A DNA stretch of 64,000 nt from Halorubrum rubrum (GCF_024494685.1 NZ_JANHDM010000001.1:1-64000), one strand, 5' to 3'. Shown: positions 7,308 to 17,284, numbered from the stretch's first letter. Notes: a model not told the origin generated them from the sequence alone. Made by a program: numbers and translations.

Positions 7308-10262
7308 ATGAGCAAGGACTACATCGAGGTCCGCGGCGCGGAGGAGCACAACCTCAAGGACCTCGACGTCCGGATCCCGCGCGAGGAGTTCACGGTCGTC
7401 ACCGGCCTCTCGGGGTCGGGCAAGTCGTCGCTCGCGTTCGACACGATCTACGCCGAGGGCCAGCGCCGGTACATCGAGTCGCTGTCGGCGTACGCCCGCA
7501 ACTTCCTCGGTCAGATGGACAAACCGCAGGTGGAGTCCGTCGAGGGGCTCTCGCCGGCGATCTCCATCGACCAGAAGAACGCCGCCAACAACCCGCGGTC
7601 GACGGTCGGCACCGTCACCGAACTCCACGACTACCTCCGGCTTCTGTACGCCCGGATCGGCGTCCAACACGACCCGGTCACCGGCGAGGAGGTGGGCGAA
7701 CAGTCCGCACAGGACATGGTGAACCAGATCCTCGAGCTGCCGGAGGGGACCCGCGCGAAGATCGCCGCGCCGATCGTGCGCGACCAGAAGGGCGCGTTCG
7801 AGGACCTCTTCGAAGAGCTCGTGTCCGACGGCTACGCCCGCGTCGAGGTCGACGGCGAACCGCTCGATCTGACGCTCGACGACCCCGATCTCGACCAGAA
7901 CTACGACCACACGATCGACGTGATCGTCGATCGGGTGAACGTGTCGCCGGACGCCCGCTCGCGGATCACGGACTCCGTGGAGACCGCCCTCGAGGAGGCC
8001 GGCGGCGCGCTCAAGCTGATCGTCCCCGACCCGCCCTCGAACACCCCGTTCGCCTCGAACGCCCGGTCGACCGGGTCGCTGGCGGCGGACGCGGAGGGCG
8101 ACGACCGGCTCGTCGTCGAGTTCTCCGAGGAGCTCGGCAACCCCAACTCCGACTTCCAGTTCTCCGCGATCGAGACGCGCTCGTTCTCGTTCAACAGCCC
8201 GTACGGCGCGTGTCCCGAGTGCGAGGGGATCGGCTCGACGAAGGAGGTCGACGAGGACCTCGTGGTCGTCGACCCCTCGAAGCCGCTGAAGCACGTCTTC
8301 GAGCCGTGGAGCTACAACCGGACGTACTACTCCAGGCAGATCGACAACGTCGCCGAGCACTTCGGCGTCGACCTCGACACCCCCTTCGAGGAGCTGGACG
8401 AGTCGGTCCGGCGGCAGTTCCTCCACGGCACCGACGACGTCGTCCACTTCGAGTGGACCACGAAGAACGGCACCAGAGAGAAGACCGAGCGCTTCGAGGG
8501 CGTCATCCCGAACCTGGAGCGCCGCCACGTCGAGACCGACTCCGAGCGCGCTCGCGACCACATCGAGGAGTACATGGCCGTGACGACCTGCCCGGAGTGT
8601 GAGGGAACGCGGCTGAAAGAGCAGTCGCGGCACGTCCTCGTCGACGGCACGCCGATCACGGCGGTGAACCGGCTGTCGATCGCCGAGGCGCGCGAGCACT
8701 TCGAGGGGATGGAGGAAGAACTCGGCGAGCGCGACACGAAAATCGCGACGGAGATCTTAAAGGAGATCCGCGCCCGGCTCGGCTTCATGGAGGAGGTCGG
8801 CTTGGAGTACATCACGCTCGACCGGGAGGCGTCGACGCTGTCCGGCGGCGAGAGCCAGCGGATCCGGCTCGCGACGCAGGTCGGCTCCGGGCTCGTCGGG
8901 GTGTTGTACGTGCTCGATGAACCCTCCATCGGGCTCCACCAGCGCGACAACGACCGGCTGTTGAACACCCTCGAGGGGCTTCGCGACCTGGGCAACACCC
9001 TCCTCGTCGTCGAACACGACGAGGAGACGATGCGGCGGGCCGACGAGATCGTCGACATGGGTCCGGGTCCGGGAAAGCGCGGCGGCGAGGTTGTCACACA
9101 GGGGGACTTCGACGACGTCGTCGCGGCCGACGACTCCGTCACCGCGGACTACCTCGCGGGCCGGAAGTCGATCCCGGTGCCCGACGAGCGACGCGAGCCG
9201 GAGGGCGAACTGGTCGTGCGGGGGGCGCGCCAGCACAACCTGAAGGACCTCGACGTGCCGATCGAGCTCGGCACCCTGACGACCGTCACGGGCGTCTCCG
9301 GCTCCGGGAAGTCGACCCTCGTCAACGACGTCCTCTACAAGGGGCTCGCCCGCGAGATGAACGACAACACCTCGGTCGACCCCGGCGAGCACGACGCGAT
9401 CGAGGGGATCGAGGGGATCGAGACGGTGCGGCTCATCGACCAGTCGCCGATCGGCCGGACGCCCCGGTCGAACCCCGCCACGTACACCGACGTGTTCGAC
9501 CACGTCCGCGAGCTGTTCGCGGAGACCAAGCTCGCGAAGCGCCGCGGCTACGAGAAGGGCCGCTTCTCGTTCAACGTGAAGGGCGGCCGCTGTGAGGCGT
9601 GTGGCGGACAGGGCACCGTGAAGATCGAGATGAACTTCCTCTCGGACGTCCACGTCCCCTGCGAACAGTGCGGCGGGGCGCGCTACAACGACGAGACGCT
9701 CGAGGTGACGTACAAGGGGGCGACCATCGCCGACGTGCTGGAGATGAGCGTCGCGGAGGCGTACGACTTCTTCGAGAGCCACTCCGGGCTCCAGCGCCGC
9801 CTGAAGCTGCTGAAGGACGTTGGACTCGGCTACATGGACCTGGGACAGCCCTCCACCACCCTCTCGGGTGGCGAGGCCCAACGCGTGAAGCTCGCCGAGG
9901 AGCTCGGCAAGAAGGCCACGGGCGACACCCTCTACCTGCTCGACGAGCCGACGACCGGGCTCCACAAGGAGGACGAACGGAAGCTGATCGAGGTGCTCCA
10001 CCGGCTCGTCGACGCCGGCAACACGGTCGTCGTCATCGAACACGAGCTGGACCTCGTGAAGAACGCCGACCGCGTGATCGACCTCGGCCCCGAGGGCGGC
10101 GAGGGCGGGGGCGAACTCGTCGCGCGCGGGACGCCCGAAGCGGTCGCCCGCGAGGACGACTCCCACACCGGGCGGTACCTGCGCGACCTCCTCCCCGACG
10201 TCGACGTCGAGGGGCCCCGGAGCGATCGCCGGAAGCCCGCGAAGGCCGCTGACGACGACTGA
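7308..10262 (+). CDS. uvrA: Excinuclease ABC subunit A
   Basis: UvrA is the damage-sensing ABC ATPase of bacterial-type nucleotide excision repair; it loads UvrB, and UvrC then cuts. At 984 aa it has the family's usual length. The first Walker A is GLSGSGKSS (33-41) and the second is GVSGSGKST. Both ABC signature regions ([15 protein letters not shown] and [15 protein letters not shown]) are present, as are paired CxxC zinc motifs ([35 protein letters not shown]). The ATG at 7308 starts directly at the conserved [19 protein letters not shown]; earlier in-frame ATGs overlap tatCt. uvrB and uvrC are not in the window. A C-terminal tail rich in Lys, Arg and Asp is probably lineage-specific. Confidence 0.98.
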   Translation: MSKDYIEVRGAEEHNLKDLDVRIPREEFTVVTGLSGSGKSSLAFDTIYAEGQRRYIESLSAYARNFLGQMDKPQVESVEGLSPAISIDQKNAANNPRSTVGTVTELHDYLRLLYARIGVQHDPVTGEEVGEQSAQDMVNQILELPEGTRAKIAAPIVRDQKGAFEDLFEELVSDGYARVEVDGEPLDLTLDDPDLDQNYDHTIDVIVDRVNVSPDARSRITDSVETALEEAGGALKLIVPDPPSNTPFASNARSTGSLAADAEGDDRLVVEFSEELGNPNSDFQFSAIETRSFSFNSPYGACPECEGIGSTKEVDEDLVVVDPSKPLKHVFEPWSYNRTYYSRQIDNVAEHFGVDLDTPFEELDESVRRQFLHGTDDVVHFEWTTKNGTREKTERFEGVIPNLERRHVETDSERARDHIEEYMAVTTCPECEGTRLKEQSRHVLVDGTPITAVNRLSIAEAREHFEGMEEELGERDTKIATEILKEIRARLGFMEEVGLEYITLDREASTLSGGESQRIRLATQVGSGLVGVLYVLDEPSIGLHQRDNDRLLNTLEGLRDLGNTLLVVEHDEETMRRADEIVDMGPGPGKRGGEVVTQGDFDDVVAADDSVTADYLAGRKSIPVPDERREPEGELVVRGARQHNLKDLDVPIELGTLTTVTGVSGSGKSTLVNDVLYKGLAREMNDNTSVDPGEHDAIEGIEGIETVRLIDQSPIGRTPRSNPATYTDVFDHVRELFAETKLAKRRGYEKGRFSFNVKGGRCEACGGQGTVKIEMNFLSDVHVPCEQCGGARYNDETLEVTYKGATIADVLEMSVAEAYDFFESHSGLQRRLKLLKDVGLGYMDLGQPSTTLSGGEAQRVKLAEELGKKATGDTLYLLDEPTTGLHKEDERKLIEVLHRLVDAGNTVVVIEHELDLVKNADRVIDLGPEGGEGGGELVARGTPEAVAREDDSHTGRYLRDLLPDVDVEGPRSDRRKPAKAADDD

Positions 10263-10300
10263 GACGGGGATGCGTCCGGATCCTCCCCGACGACCCCCAC

Positions 10301-10307
10301 TTTGATA
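10301..10307 (+). promoter_or_regulatory. TATA box for the RidA gene
   Basis: TTTGATA about 29 bases before the ATG at 10333; no ribosome-binding site is seen. Confidence 0.5.
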
Positions 10308-10332
10308 TGCCGCTGTGTCGTCGCTCGGAACG

Positions 10333-10713
10333 ATGAAGGAGATCACCAGCGACGACGTCCCGGACGCGCTCGGCCCGTACTCGCAGGCCATCGTCTCGGA
10401 CGGCACCGTCCACGTCTCGGGGAAGACCGGCGAGGACCCCGCGACCGGGGAGGCCCCGGAGTCGGTCGGCGAACAGACGACCCAGACGCTCGCGAACGTC
10501 GAGCGGATCCTGGAGGCGGCCGGCACGGACGCGGACGCGATCGTCCGCGCCACCGTCTACCTCACCGACATGGACGACTACGACGAGGTGAACGAGGCGT
10601 ACCGGTCGTACCTCTCCGAGCCGTACCCCGCCCGGACCTGCGTCGAGGTGTCGCGGCTCCCGGCGCCGCTCGACGTCGAGATCACGGTCGACGCGGAGAT
10701 CGACGGCGATTGA
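10333..10713 (+). CDS. RidA family enamine/imine deaminase
   Basis: RidA proteins are trimers that hydrolyse reactive enamine/imine intermediates such as 2-aminoacrylate made by PLP enzymes. The 126-aa product is the standard length and shows the family signature: ALGPYSQAI at the N-terminus, then VSGKTGEDPATGE, and PARTCVEVSRLP with the Arg that binds the substrate carboxylate, ending in VEITVDAEI. The ATG at 10333 is preferred to one at 10315 because it sits at the right distance from the TATA box and homologues begin about ten residues before GPYSQA. The gene appears monocistronic. Confidence 0.95.
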   Translation: MKEITSDDVPDALGPYSQAIVSDGTVHVSGKTGEDPATGEAPESVGEQTTQTLANVERILEAAGTDADAIVRATVYLTDMDDYDEVNEAYRSYLSEPYPARTCVEVSRLPAPLDVEITVDAEIDGD

Positions 10714-10837
10714 CGGGGCGATTCCCGACAGCGCGGCTCCATTGGATCCCGTTTTTCGGACGTGATACGGAGTGGAACGACTAGTCGATGAGGAGTGTGT
10801 TTCCAACGAAAAGAACATTCGTCCGTCTACGGTAGGT

Positions 10838-11047
10838 ATGCGTATGGACGCTCTACGAGGTCTGTACCGACGGCTAGATGACCGAGTCCGTGGCCTATCC
10901 CGTGTTTCCTACGCTCTTCTCGTCGGTCTCGTCTCCGCTGTGGGTGTATTTGCCGTTAGACTCCTACTGCCGGGTGATGGAAGTTTTGGGCCAGTAGTGA
11001 TGGGGATCACGATGACTGTCGTCTACTACGCCGTTGACCCGAACTGA
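10838..11047 (+). CDS. Small two-span membrane protein, unknown
   Basis: The product is 69 aa with a basic N-terminus (LRGLYRRLDDRVRGLSR) and two hydrophobic helices, about residues 24-41 and 49-66, ending VYYAVDPN. I do not recognise a named family, although proteins of this type are common beside housekeeping genes in haloarchaea. The ATG at 10838 is chosen over 10772 because the region before it is non-coding in character. The local GC is lower than in its neighbours. Confidence 0.6.
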   Translation: MRMDALRGLYRRLDDRVRGLSRVSYALLVGLVSAVGVFAVRLLLPGDGSFGPVVMGITMTVVYYAVDPN

Positions 11048-11136
11048 CGTGACCCTCTTCCGTACCGACTGCCGGGTGGCTCGACACGTCGAGGAGGGAG
11101 GATTCTAAGGAAGCTGATGGCTCGGAGTTCCCGCCC

Positions 11137-13182
11137 TCAGAACTTCTCCAACAGGTCCCCGTAGAACTCGCCGCCGCGGTCCTCGGCCAGTTTCTCGACG
11201 ATGAGCTCCGGCGTCGACCGCGCGAGGTGACCCTCCCGCGGCGACCGGTTCACCCGGAGCTCGCCGTCGACGAGCCCGACCGCCTCGATGCCGTCGACGG
11301 CCACGTCGTAGTCGGCGGCCTCGCGGATCTCGCGGGCGAGATGGGAGACGAAGACGGCGGTGGCCTCCTGATCGTCGAGCGCCTCGAGGATGCCCGCGAT
11401 GATCTTCGCGGACGCGCCCGGCTCCGTGATCGACTCCAGCTCGTCGACCAACACGAGCCGGCCGTCCGCGCCCTCGACGAGGTCGCCGAAGTCGCGAAGC
11501 GTCGCCTCGAACGCGCCCGCGTCGAGGGTGCCCTGTGATTTCGCGTAGTAGTGGACCTCCTCGAAGCGGTCGAGTTCCGCCGCCTCGGCCGGAACGGGCA
11601 TGCCCATCTGCGCGAGGACGACCACGAGCGCGACCAGATCGAGCGTCGACGTCTTCCCGCCGGAGTTCACCCCGGAGAGCAGCCGCACCCCGTCGACCGC
11701 GTAGTCGACCGGCTCGATCGCCTCGAAGTCCACGTCCAAGAGCGGCGAGCGGCCGCCCTCGAGCCGGAAGCCGCCGGGGCCACCGTGCTCGCTCTCGTCG
11801 TCCTCGCCGTCCCCTCCCTCGCCTTCCGGTCGCTCTCCGCCGCCGTCCGGATCGCGGACCTCGGGCATGACGCAGTCGAAGTCGCGGGCGAAGCGGGCGA
11901 TCGCGAGCGCCACGTCGAGCTCGAGCGCGTCCCGAACCAGCTCCTCGACCGGACCGCGGAGATCGCCCAGATCCGCCGCGAGGTCGGCTTTCAGCCGGGC
12001 CGCTCGCCGGTCCCGGCCGGCGGACAGCTCGGTCCGCAGCCGCGAGACGGCGGACTCGTCGCGCTCGACCGGAAACGAGGGGTCGTCGTCGAAGACCCGC
12101 TCCGCGAGGTCGGCCTCCTCGGGCGCCAACTCGAGCGCGTCGACGAGGTGGTCGCGGGCGCGCGCCATCGCGGTGTCGTACTCGTCGGCGAGCTCGCGGT
12201 CGAGGAGCGAGTCGACGCGCGCGCCCTGCTCGACGAGCGAGAGGAAGTCGGTGCCCTCGATGGTGACGTCGCGCTCGCGGATCGCCTCGCGGAGGTGGTC
12301 GTCCGCGACCGACTCCGCCGTCGAGACCGCCGCGTCGAGGTCGTCGACGGCGGCGGTCAGCCGCTCGAGCTCCGCGTCGCCGACGATCGTCGCGTCGTCG
12401 TCGAGCCGCGAGAGGGCGTCCCGGAGCGCGTCGAGGTTCGCCGCCGCGTCGAGGTCGCCCGCCTCGTGGACCGCCGCGGCCGCCTCCAGCCGATCGCGGT
12501 TCGCGGCGAAGAACGCGAGCAGGCGTTCGGGGACGGTCGCCGCGGGCGTCTCGAGCGCGTCCGGCCGCACGTGGACGTCGCCCTCGACGTCCATTCCGGC
12601 GAACGCCTCGTCGAGGACGACCACGGTCGCGTACGACCGCGCGAGCTCCGCGATATCTCGCGTGTCCTCCACCGTCTCGACGGAGAGTTCGGGGACGCGG
12701 GCCTCGGCGCGGGCGTACACCTCGGCGTCGGCGGTCGCCAGACAGCGGTCGCGAACCCTGACGGTCGGCGGGTCGGCGAGCGGCTCGACGCCGGAGAGCG
12801 CCTCCAGAACCGCCGGGTCGGGGTCGCGTTCGGTCGCCGCGGCCGCGAACGCCTGCGCCTCCGCGATCCGGGAGGCCGACGCGCTCGGGTAGAAGGTCTC
12901 CAGTCGCTTCTCGGCGTAGTCGGTCACGGTTCGATCCTTCAGCAGGCCGAGCGCGTCGCGGTACACCTCCCGCGCCCGGTCGGTCGCCAGCACGCGGCTC
13001 GCGTCGTCGTGGCGGCGGCGGATCGCGCCGCGGGCGACGCGGGCCGCCCGCGCCTCGTTCACGCCCGGCGCACGGGCGATCGCGGCCACGTCGCCGGACT
13101 CGACGGTCGCCGCGGGGTCCTCCAGCTCGCGGAGCGCCCGCGCCGTCTTCTCGCCCACGCCGGGGATCGCCTCCAGCTCCAT
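11137..13182 (-). CDS. HhH-fused MutS-family ATPase (archaeal MutS5/MutS2-like)
   Basis: The 681-aa product begins with a helix-hairpin-helix DNA-binding unit (LEAIPGVGEKTARAL, then a second IARAPGVNEARAARVARG). A long, Asp/Arg-rich, probably coiled-coil middle follows, and a MutS-type ABC ATPase fills the last 200 residues: Walker A GVNSGGKTST, Walker B LVLVDELESITEPG and a His-containing switch FVSHLARE. It lacks the mismatch-recognition domain and the C-terminal Smr nuclease of MutS2, so it is not a classical mismatch-repair MutS. Haloarchaea carry several MutS5-like paralogues without clear roles; recombination or rDNA-type functions are only guesses. It is divergent from larE with 163 bases between starts. 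Confidence 0.85.
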   Translation of the reverse strand: MELEAIPGVGEKTARALRELEDPAATVESGDVAAIARAPGVNEARAARVARGAIRRRHDDASRVLATDRAREVYRDALGLLKDRTVTDYAEKRLETFYPSASASRIAEAQAFAAAATERDPDPAVLEALSGVEPLADPPTVRVRDRCLATADAEVYARAEARVPELSVETVEDTRDIAELARSYATVVVLDEAFAGMDVEGDVHVRPDALETPAATVPERLLAFFAANRDRLEAAAAVHEAGDLDAAANLDALRDALSRLDDDATIVGDAELERLTAAVDDLDAAVSTAESVADDHLREAIRERDVTIEGTDFLSLVEQGARVDSLLDRELADEYDTAMARARDHLVDALELAPEEADLAERVFDDDPSFPVERDESAVSRLRTELSAGRDRRAARLKADLAADLGDLRGPVEELVRDALELDVALAIARFARDFDCVMPEVRDPDGGGERPEGEGGDGEDDESEHGGPGGFRLEGGRSPLLDVDFEAIEPVDYAVDGVRLLSGVNSGGKTSTLDLVALVVVLAQMGMPVPAEAAELDRFEEVHYYAKSQGTLDAGAFEATLRDFGDLVEGADGRLVLVDELESITEPGASAKIIAGILEALDDQEATAVFVSHLAREIREAADYDVAVDGIEAVGLVDGELRVNRSPREGHLARSTPELIVEKLAEDRGGEFYGDLLEKF

Positions 13183-13345
13183 TCACGTCTCATATCGCGG
13201 CAACCCGCAAAAGGGTGCGGGTGTCGGCGGGGTTCGACGGGGGAGCGACGCGGTGACGGCGAGGAGCGACGGGGTGGCGGCAGGGATCGACGAGACGACG
13301 ATCCGACGCCGACGCCCTTTTTCCCGACGACGACGAACCGCGCGC

Positions 13346-14308
13346 ATGGATCAGGACGCTCCCGCGGTCGGGACGGACGACCCCATCGCGGCGGGAACGG
13401 ACCGGCTGGACCCCGAAACGGCGGGGAAGGCGCGATCCGCTCGAGAGGCGCTCGGCGCCCGCGACGGGGTGCTCGTCGCCTTCTCCGGCGGCGTCGACTC
13501 CTCGGTGGTGGCGGCGCTCGCTCACGACGCGCTCGGCGAGGACGCCGTCGCGTGTACGGCCCGCAGCGAGACGCTGCCGGCGGCCGAACTCGACGACGCG
13601 AAACGGGTCGCGGGGGAGATCGGGATCCGCCACGACACGGTGACCTTCTCCGAGCTCGACGACCCAAACTTCGTCGCCAACGACGGCGACCGGTGTTACC
13701 ACTGCCGCACGATGCGGCTCGGCCGGATGTACGACCGCGCCCGCGAGCTCGGGATCGGGACGGTGTGTGACGGGACGAACGCCGACGACCCCGGCGAGGG
13801 CCACCGGCCCGGCCTGCGCGCGGTCGAGGAGCTCGACGTCTCTTCGCCGCTTCTCGACGCCGGGATCGCGAAGGAGGAGGTCCGGGCCATCGCCGAGGCG
13901 TACGGTCTCTCGGTCGCGGACAAGCCGTCGATGGCGTGTCTCTCCTCGCGGATCCCGACCGGACTCGAGGTGACGGAGGCGCGGCTCTCGCGGGTCGAGC
14001 GGGCGGAGAACCGGCTTCGCGAGTGGGGCTTTTCGGGGTTCCGCGTGCGCGATCACGACGGGCTCGCGCGGGTGGAGATCGCCCCGGACGAGCTGGAGCG
14101 CGCGCTCGATCCCGCCTTCGCCGACGCGGTCCACGAGCACCTCACCGAGATCGGCTTCGAGTACGTCACCCTCGACATGGCGGGGTACCGGACCGGCAGC
14201 GTGAGCCCCGGCGGAGGCGATACGAACGGCGCGAGCGACGACGCCGCCGAACCCGACGAGTCGGCCGACGCCGACGGAGTCGATCTCGACCGGCGGTACC
14301 CTCGCTGA
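13346..14308 (+). CDS. larE: ATP-dependent sacrificial sulfur transferase LarE
   Basis: LarE activates a pyridinium dinucleotide with ATP and donates sulfur from its own Cys to make the nickel-pincer cofactor of lactate racemase. The PP-loop is AFSGGVDSSVVAAL near the N-terminus. GDRCYHCR and PSMACLSSRIPTG are the other family motifs; the Cys in the latter is the sacrificial position in many LarE proteins. The length of 320 aa is slightly above usual because of a polar C-terminal tail. The ATG at 13346 follows a CCTTTTT box by about 27 bases. larB, larC and larA are not nearby, so the partner genes lie elsewhere or the enzyme serves another thiolation. Confidence 0.92.
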   Translation: MDQDAPAVGTDDPIAAGTDRLDPETAGKARSAREALGARDGVLVAFSGGVDSSVVAALAHDALGEDAVACTARSETLPAAELDDAKRVAGEIGIRHDTVTFSELDDPNFVANDGDRCYHCRTMRLGRMYDRARELGIGTVCDGTNADDPGEGHRPGLRAVEELDVSSPLLDAGIAKEEVRAIAEAYGLSVADKPSMACLSSRIPTGLEVTEARLSRVERAENRLREWGFSGFRVRDHDGLARVEIAPDELERALDPAFADAVHEHLTEIGFEYVTLDMAGYRTGSVSPGGGDTNGASDDAAEPDESADADGVDLDRRYPR

Positions 14309-14399
14309 CGCCGCGGGCGGGGGCCGCCCACAGCGTCGAACTCCGTCCCGACACGTCAGCCAGGTCACGTTATCAGCCGGGAGAATCCGGCGCGAACGC

Positions 14400-14405
14400 T
14401 TATAA
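14400..14405 (+). promoter_or_regulatory. TATA box for the 14429 operon
   Basis: TTATAA centred 27 bases before the ATG at 14429; one of the best TATA matches in the window. Confidence 0.65.
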
Positions 14406-14428
14406 CTCGCATCGGCCGATCCGACTGT

Positions 14429-14632
14429 ATGGGCGAAGCCAACACGCTCGCGGTGCTCGCGGGCGGAGTCGGCGGCTCCGTCGGCGCGTTCGTCGGCGTC
14501 GCGATCGGCGGGGACCCGATGCGGATCACGCTGATCACGCTGGTCGTCGGGCTCGTCGTCGGGAGCGCGGTCGTCGCCAGCGCGGTCATCGCCGGCGACG
14601 TCGAGTTCCTCGTGAACGCCGACGGCGAGTGA
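14429..14632 (+). CDS. Small Gly/Val-rich membrane protein
   Basis: The product is 67 aa with two hydrophobic helices (about residues 7-27 and 34-56), full of Gly, Val and Ala, and an acidic C-terminus (VEFLVNADGE). No family is recognised. It is co-transcribed with the glutaredoxin-like gene: its TGA overlaps the downstream GTG start. Such overlap suggests translational coupling, but gives no direct clue to function. Confidence 0.65.
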   Translation: MGEANTLAVLAGGVGGSVGAFVGVAIGGDPMRITLITLVVGLVVGSAVVASAVIAGDVEFLVNADGE

Positions 14633-14955
14633 CGAGTTCCGGACCGGAGCCGACCGAAACGCACTGGTTCCTCGAGGCGCTCCGTTCGGTCGTGAGCGAC
14701 GTGGACCCGGTCCCGGTCACGATCTATACGCGCGAGGGCTGCTCGCTGTGTGTCGTCGCCCGCGAAACGGTCGAGCGGGTCGCGGCCGACCTGGCGGTGG
14801 AGGTGCGCCTCGAACTCGTCGACGTCGACGAGGATCCGGAACTCGCCGAGGAGTACGGCGACCGCGTCCCGTACGTGTTCGTCGACGGCAACCCGACGTT
14901 CAAGTACGAGATCGACGAGCGGGAGCTCCGGTTGAAGCTGCTCGCGGCGTCGTGA
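14629..14955 (+). CDS. Glutaredoxin family protein
   Basis: The product is 108 aa with a thioredoxin fold of the glutaredoxin/DUF836 kind. VTIYTREGCSLCVVARETV carries a CSLC active site, VRLELVDVDEDPELAEEYG follows, and RVPYVFVDGNPTF holds the cis-Pro before the last strands. It probably acts as a small thiol-disulfide oxidoreductase. The start is GTG at 14629, sharing GTGA with the stop of the previous gene. An ATG further in would remove the first beta strand. Confidence 0.85.
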   Translation: MTSSGPEPTETHWFLEALRSVVSDVDPVPVTIYTREGCSLCVVARETVERVAADLAVEVRLELVDVDEDPELAEEYGDRVPYVFVDGNPTFKYEIDERELRLKLLAAS

Positions 14956-15029
14956 GCGGTGAGCGAGCGACGAGTGAGACACGTCGGGCGTGCCGATAGC
15001 GGCTGGATCGACGAGAGCGACCGACCACC

Positions 15030-15036
15030 TATTTAC
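15030..15036 (+). promoter_or_regulatory. TATA box for the alaX gene
   Basis: TATTTAC centred 27 bases before the ATG at 15060. Confidence 0.6.
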
Positions 15037-15059
15037 CCGACCGCGACGACGACCCGTCC

Positions 15060-16283
15060 ATGACGGCATCACGCGCGCCGGCGGAGCCGGCGGTTCGCGA
15101 GTTCGAGTCGACGGTCGAACGCCTCGACGGCCGCGAGGTCGTGCTGGCGGAGACGTACTTCTATCCCGAATCGGGCGGTCAGCCGGCCGACCGCGGCACC
15201 GTCGCGGGCGTCCTCGTCGACGACGTGACCGAGCGCGACGGCGAGGTCGTCCACGTCCTCGCGGAGGACCCTTCCGCCGGAAGTGAGAGAGAAGTGGAGT
15301 CGGGCGAGGTCGTGACGGGCGTCGTCGACGACGACTTCCGGACGTACTGTATGCGCGCACACACCGCCTCGCACGTCCTCTACGGTGCGGCCCGCCGGAC
15401 CTGTGAGGACCTCGGGTACGCCGGATTCGACATCTCGCCGGAGAAGGTTCGCGTCGACCTGACGACCGCAGAGCCGCTCGGCGACGACGACCTCGTCGAG
15501 CTCGAGCGGCTCGCGAACCGGGCGGTGTGGGACTCTCGGCCGGTCTCGTGGGAGGTGCTTCCCGAGGCGGAGGCGCGCGACCGCGACGGGATCGCGTTCA
15601 ACACCAAGACGGAGGAGGGCGCGATGAGCGGCGGCGAGTCGGTCCGCGTCGTCACCGTCGAGGACTGGGACGTGGCCGCCTGCGGGGGCACCCACGTCGA
15701 GAACACCGCCGAGATCGGCCAGATCACGGCGCTCGACCGGTCGAACCCCGGCGAGGGCGTGACCCGCGTCGAGTTCGCGGTCGGGCCGACCGCGATCGAT
15801 CGCGGGGCCGCGATCCACTCCGCCGCGCTGGAGGCGGCCGCCGCCGCCGACACCAACGTCGAGGACCTTCCGGAGGAGGTCCGGCGGCTCCGCGGGGAAC
15901 TCGACCGGCTCGATTCGGCACTCCGCGATACACGATCCGACCTCCTCCGCGCCCGACTCGGCGAGTTCCCGACGACCGAGGCCGACGGGGTCGCGTGGGC
16001 GGTCGGGACCGTCGCGGACGCCGATCCGAACGACCTCCGGGAGCCCGCGGAGGCTCTGCTCGAGTCGACCGATTCGATCGACGCGCTCGCGGCGGTCGGG
16101 ACGGGAGGCTCGCCGTTCGTCGTCGTCGCGGCCGCGCCCGATTCCGACGCGGACGCCGGCGCGGTCGTCGGGGCGGTCACGGACGAGTTCGGCGGCGGCG
16201 GGGGCGGCGGGCCGACGTTCGCGCAGGGCGGCGGACTCGACGCCGACCCCGACGATGTCGTCGGGTGGCTCCGGAGTCGATGA
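15060..16283 (+). CDS. alaX: Alanyl-tRNA editing protein (AlaX, long type with DHHA1)
   Basis: AlaX hydrolyses Ser or Gly mis-attached to tRNA-Ala in trans. The 407-aa product has the N-terminal beta-barrel (VLAETYFYPESGGQPADRG), the zinc-binding first motif AHTASHVLYG (HxxxH) and the second motif WDVAACGGTHVENTAEIG (CxxxH), so all four ligands are visible. A helical linker and a DHHA1-type C-terminal domain rich in Gly follow (GGGGGGGPTFAQGGG). This matches the long AlaX-L class of archaea. Its TGA overlaps the next ATG (ATGA), which makes the AIR-synthase-like gene its operon partner. Confidence 0.95.
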   Translation: MTASRAPAEPAVREFESTVERLDGREVVLAETYFYPESGGQPADRGTVAGVLVDDVTERDGEVVHVLAEDPSAGSEREVESGEVVTGVVDDDFRTYCMRAHTASHVLYGAARRTCEDLGYAGFDISPEKVRVDLTTAEPLGDDDLVELERLANRAVWDSRPVSWEVLPEAEARDRDGIAFNTKTEEGAMSGGESVRVVTVEDWDVAACGGTHVENTAEIGQITALDRSNPGEGVTRVEFAVGPTAIDRGAAIHSAALEAAAAADTNVEDLPEEVRRLRGELDRLDSALRDTRSDLLRARLGEFPTTEADGVAWAVGTVADADPNDLREPAEALLESTDSIDALAAVGTGGSPFVVVAAAPDSDADAGAVVGAVTDEFGGGGGGGPTFAQGGGLDADPDDVVGWLRSR

Positions 16284-17284
16284 CCGGAAAGGTCCCGCCG
16301 GACGCCCTCGAGGACCTGCTCGCGGCCACGGGCGCGGCGGACCCGGCGGTCTCGGTCGGGCCCGCCTACGGCGAGGACGCGGCCGCGATCGATCTCGGCG
16401 ACCGGACGCTCGTCGTCGCGACCGACCCGCTGTCGCTGGCGACCGACGCGGTCGGGCGGCTCGCGGTCCACGTCGCCTGTAACGACGTCGCCGCGAGCGG
16501 CGCGGACCCGCGGTGGCTGACGAACACCGTCCTCGTCCCCGACGCCGATCCCGACCGCCTGGAGGCGATCGCGAGCCAGGTCGACGCGGCGGCGACCGAC
16601 GTCGGGGCCGCGGTCGTCGGCGGCCACACCGAGACGGTGCCCGCGCTGGAGCGCCCGCTGCTCTCGATGACGGCGCTCGGGACGACCGACCGCTTCCTCT
16701 CCACCGGGGGCGCGTCGCCCGGCGACCGACTGCTGCTCACGAAGGGCGCGGGGATCGAGGCGACCGCGATCCTCGCGACCGACTTCCGCGAGGCGTGTGC
16801 GGACGCGGGCGTCCCCGCGGGGACGCTCGAGTCGGCCGCGCGGTTCCTCGAGGAGGTGAGCGTCGTCCCCGACGCCGCCGCAGTCCGGGAGTTCGCGACC
16901 GCGGCGCACGACCCGACGGAGGGCGGCGTCGCGGGCGCGCTCGTCGAACTCGCGACGGCCGGCGGGACGGTCCTCGAGGTCGACCGCGATCGGGTACCGA
17001 TCCGCCCGGAGACGCGCACCTGCTGTGACGCGCTCGGAGTCGACCCGCTCCGCGCGTTCGGCTCGGGCGCGCTGCTCGCGGCGATTCCACCCGGACGGGT
17101 CGACGGGGCGCTCGACGCGCTCGCGGCCGCCGGGGACGACCACGAGGGGATCGACGCCGCCGAGATCGGGACGGTCCGCGAGCCGGGAACGGAGCCCGAC
17201 GGTGAGTCGGCCGGCACCCTCCTCCTCGACGGGGAGGCGATCCGCGAGCCGCCGCGCGACGAGCTGTACCGGCTCTGGGAGTGA
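16280..17284 (+). CDS. AIR synthase (PurM/HypE/SelD superfamily)-related protein
   Basis: The 334-aa product has the two-domain PurM-like fold: an N-terminal half with YGEDAAAIDLGDRTLVVATDP (the metal-binding DD/ATDP motif), HVACNDVAASGADP and VVGGHTE, and a C-terminal half with KGAGIEATAILA and AHDPTEGGVAGALVE, typical of HypE. True HypE ends in PRIC with a catalytic Cys; this protein ends YRLWE, so it is not the hydrogenase maturation enzyme. Archaeal homologues are annotated only as AIR-synthase-related. The ATGA overlap with alaX suggests coupled expression; a link to tRNA quality control is conjecture. Confidence 0.85.
   Translation: MTGKVPPDALEDLLAATGAADPAVSVGPAYGEDAAAIDLGDRTLVVATDPLSLATDAVGRLAVHVACNDVAASGADPRWLTNTVLVPDADPDRLEAIASQVDAAATDVGAAVVGGHTETVPALERPLLSMTALGTTDRFLSTGGASPGDRLLLTKGAGIEATAILATDFREACADAGVPAGTLESAARFLEEVSVVPDAAAVREFATAAHDPTEGGVAGALVELATAGGTVLEVDRDRVPIRPETRTCCDALGVDPLRAFGSGALLAAIPPGRVDGALDALAAAGDDHEGIDAAEIGTVREPGTEPDGESAGTLLLDGEAIREPPRDELYRLWE

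Noticed and set aside
10307-10336. Nine-codon mini-ORF with an ATGA overlap before RidA, like the three reported cases
   Set aside because: Its ATG lies inside the TATA box that serves RidA, so it should not be transcribed; this layout fits a plain leaderless RidA mRNA.
11105-13186. Long open frames in alternative frames or antisense to mutS-like, uvrA, the 36273 kinase, pccA and other genes
   Set aside because: In such GC-rich DNA, off-frame readings stay open for kilobases. These read as Arg, Pro, Ala and Gly runs without domains, while the chosen frames hold clear conserved motifs.
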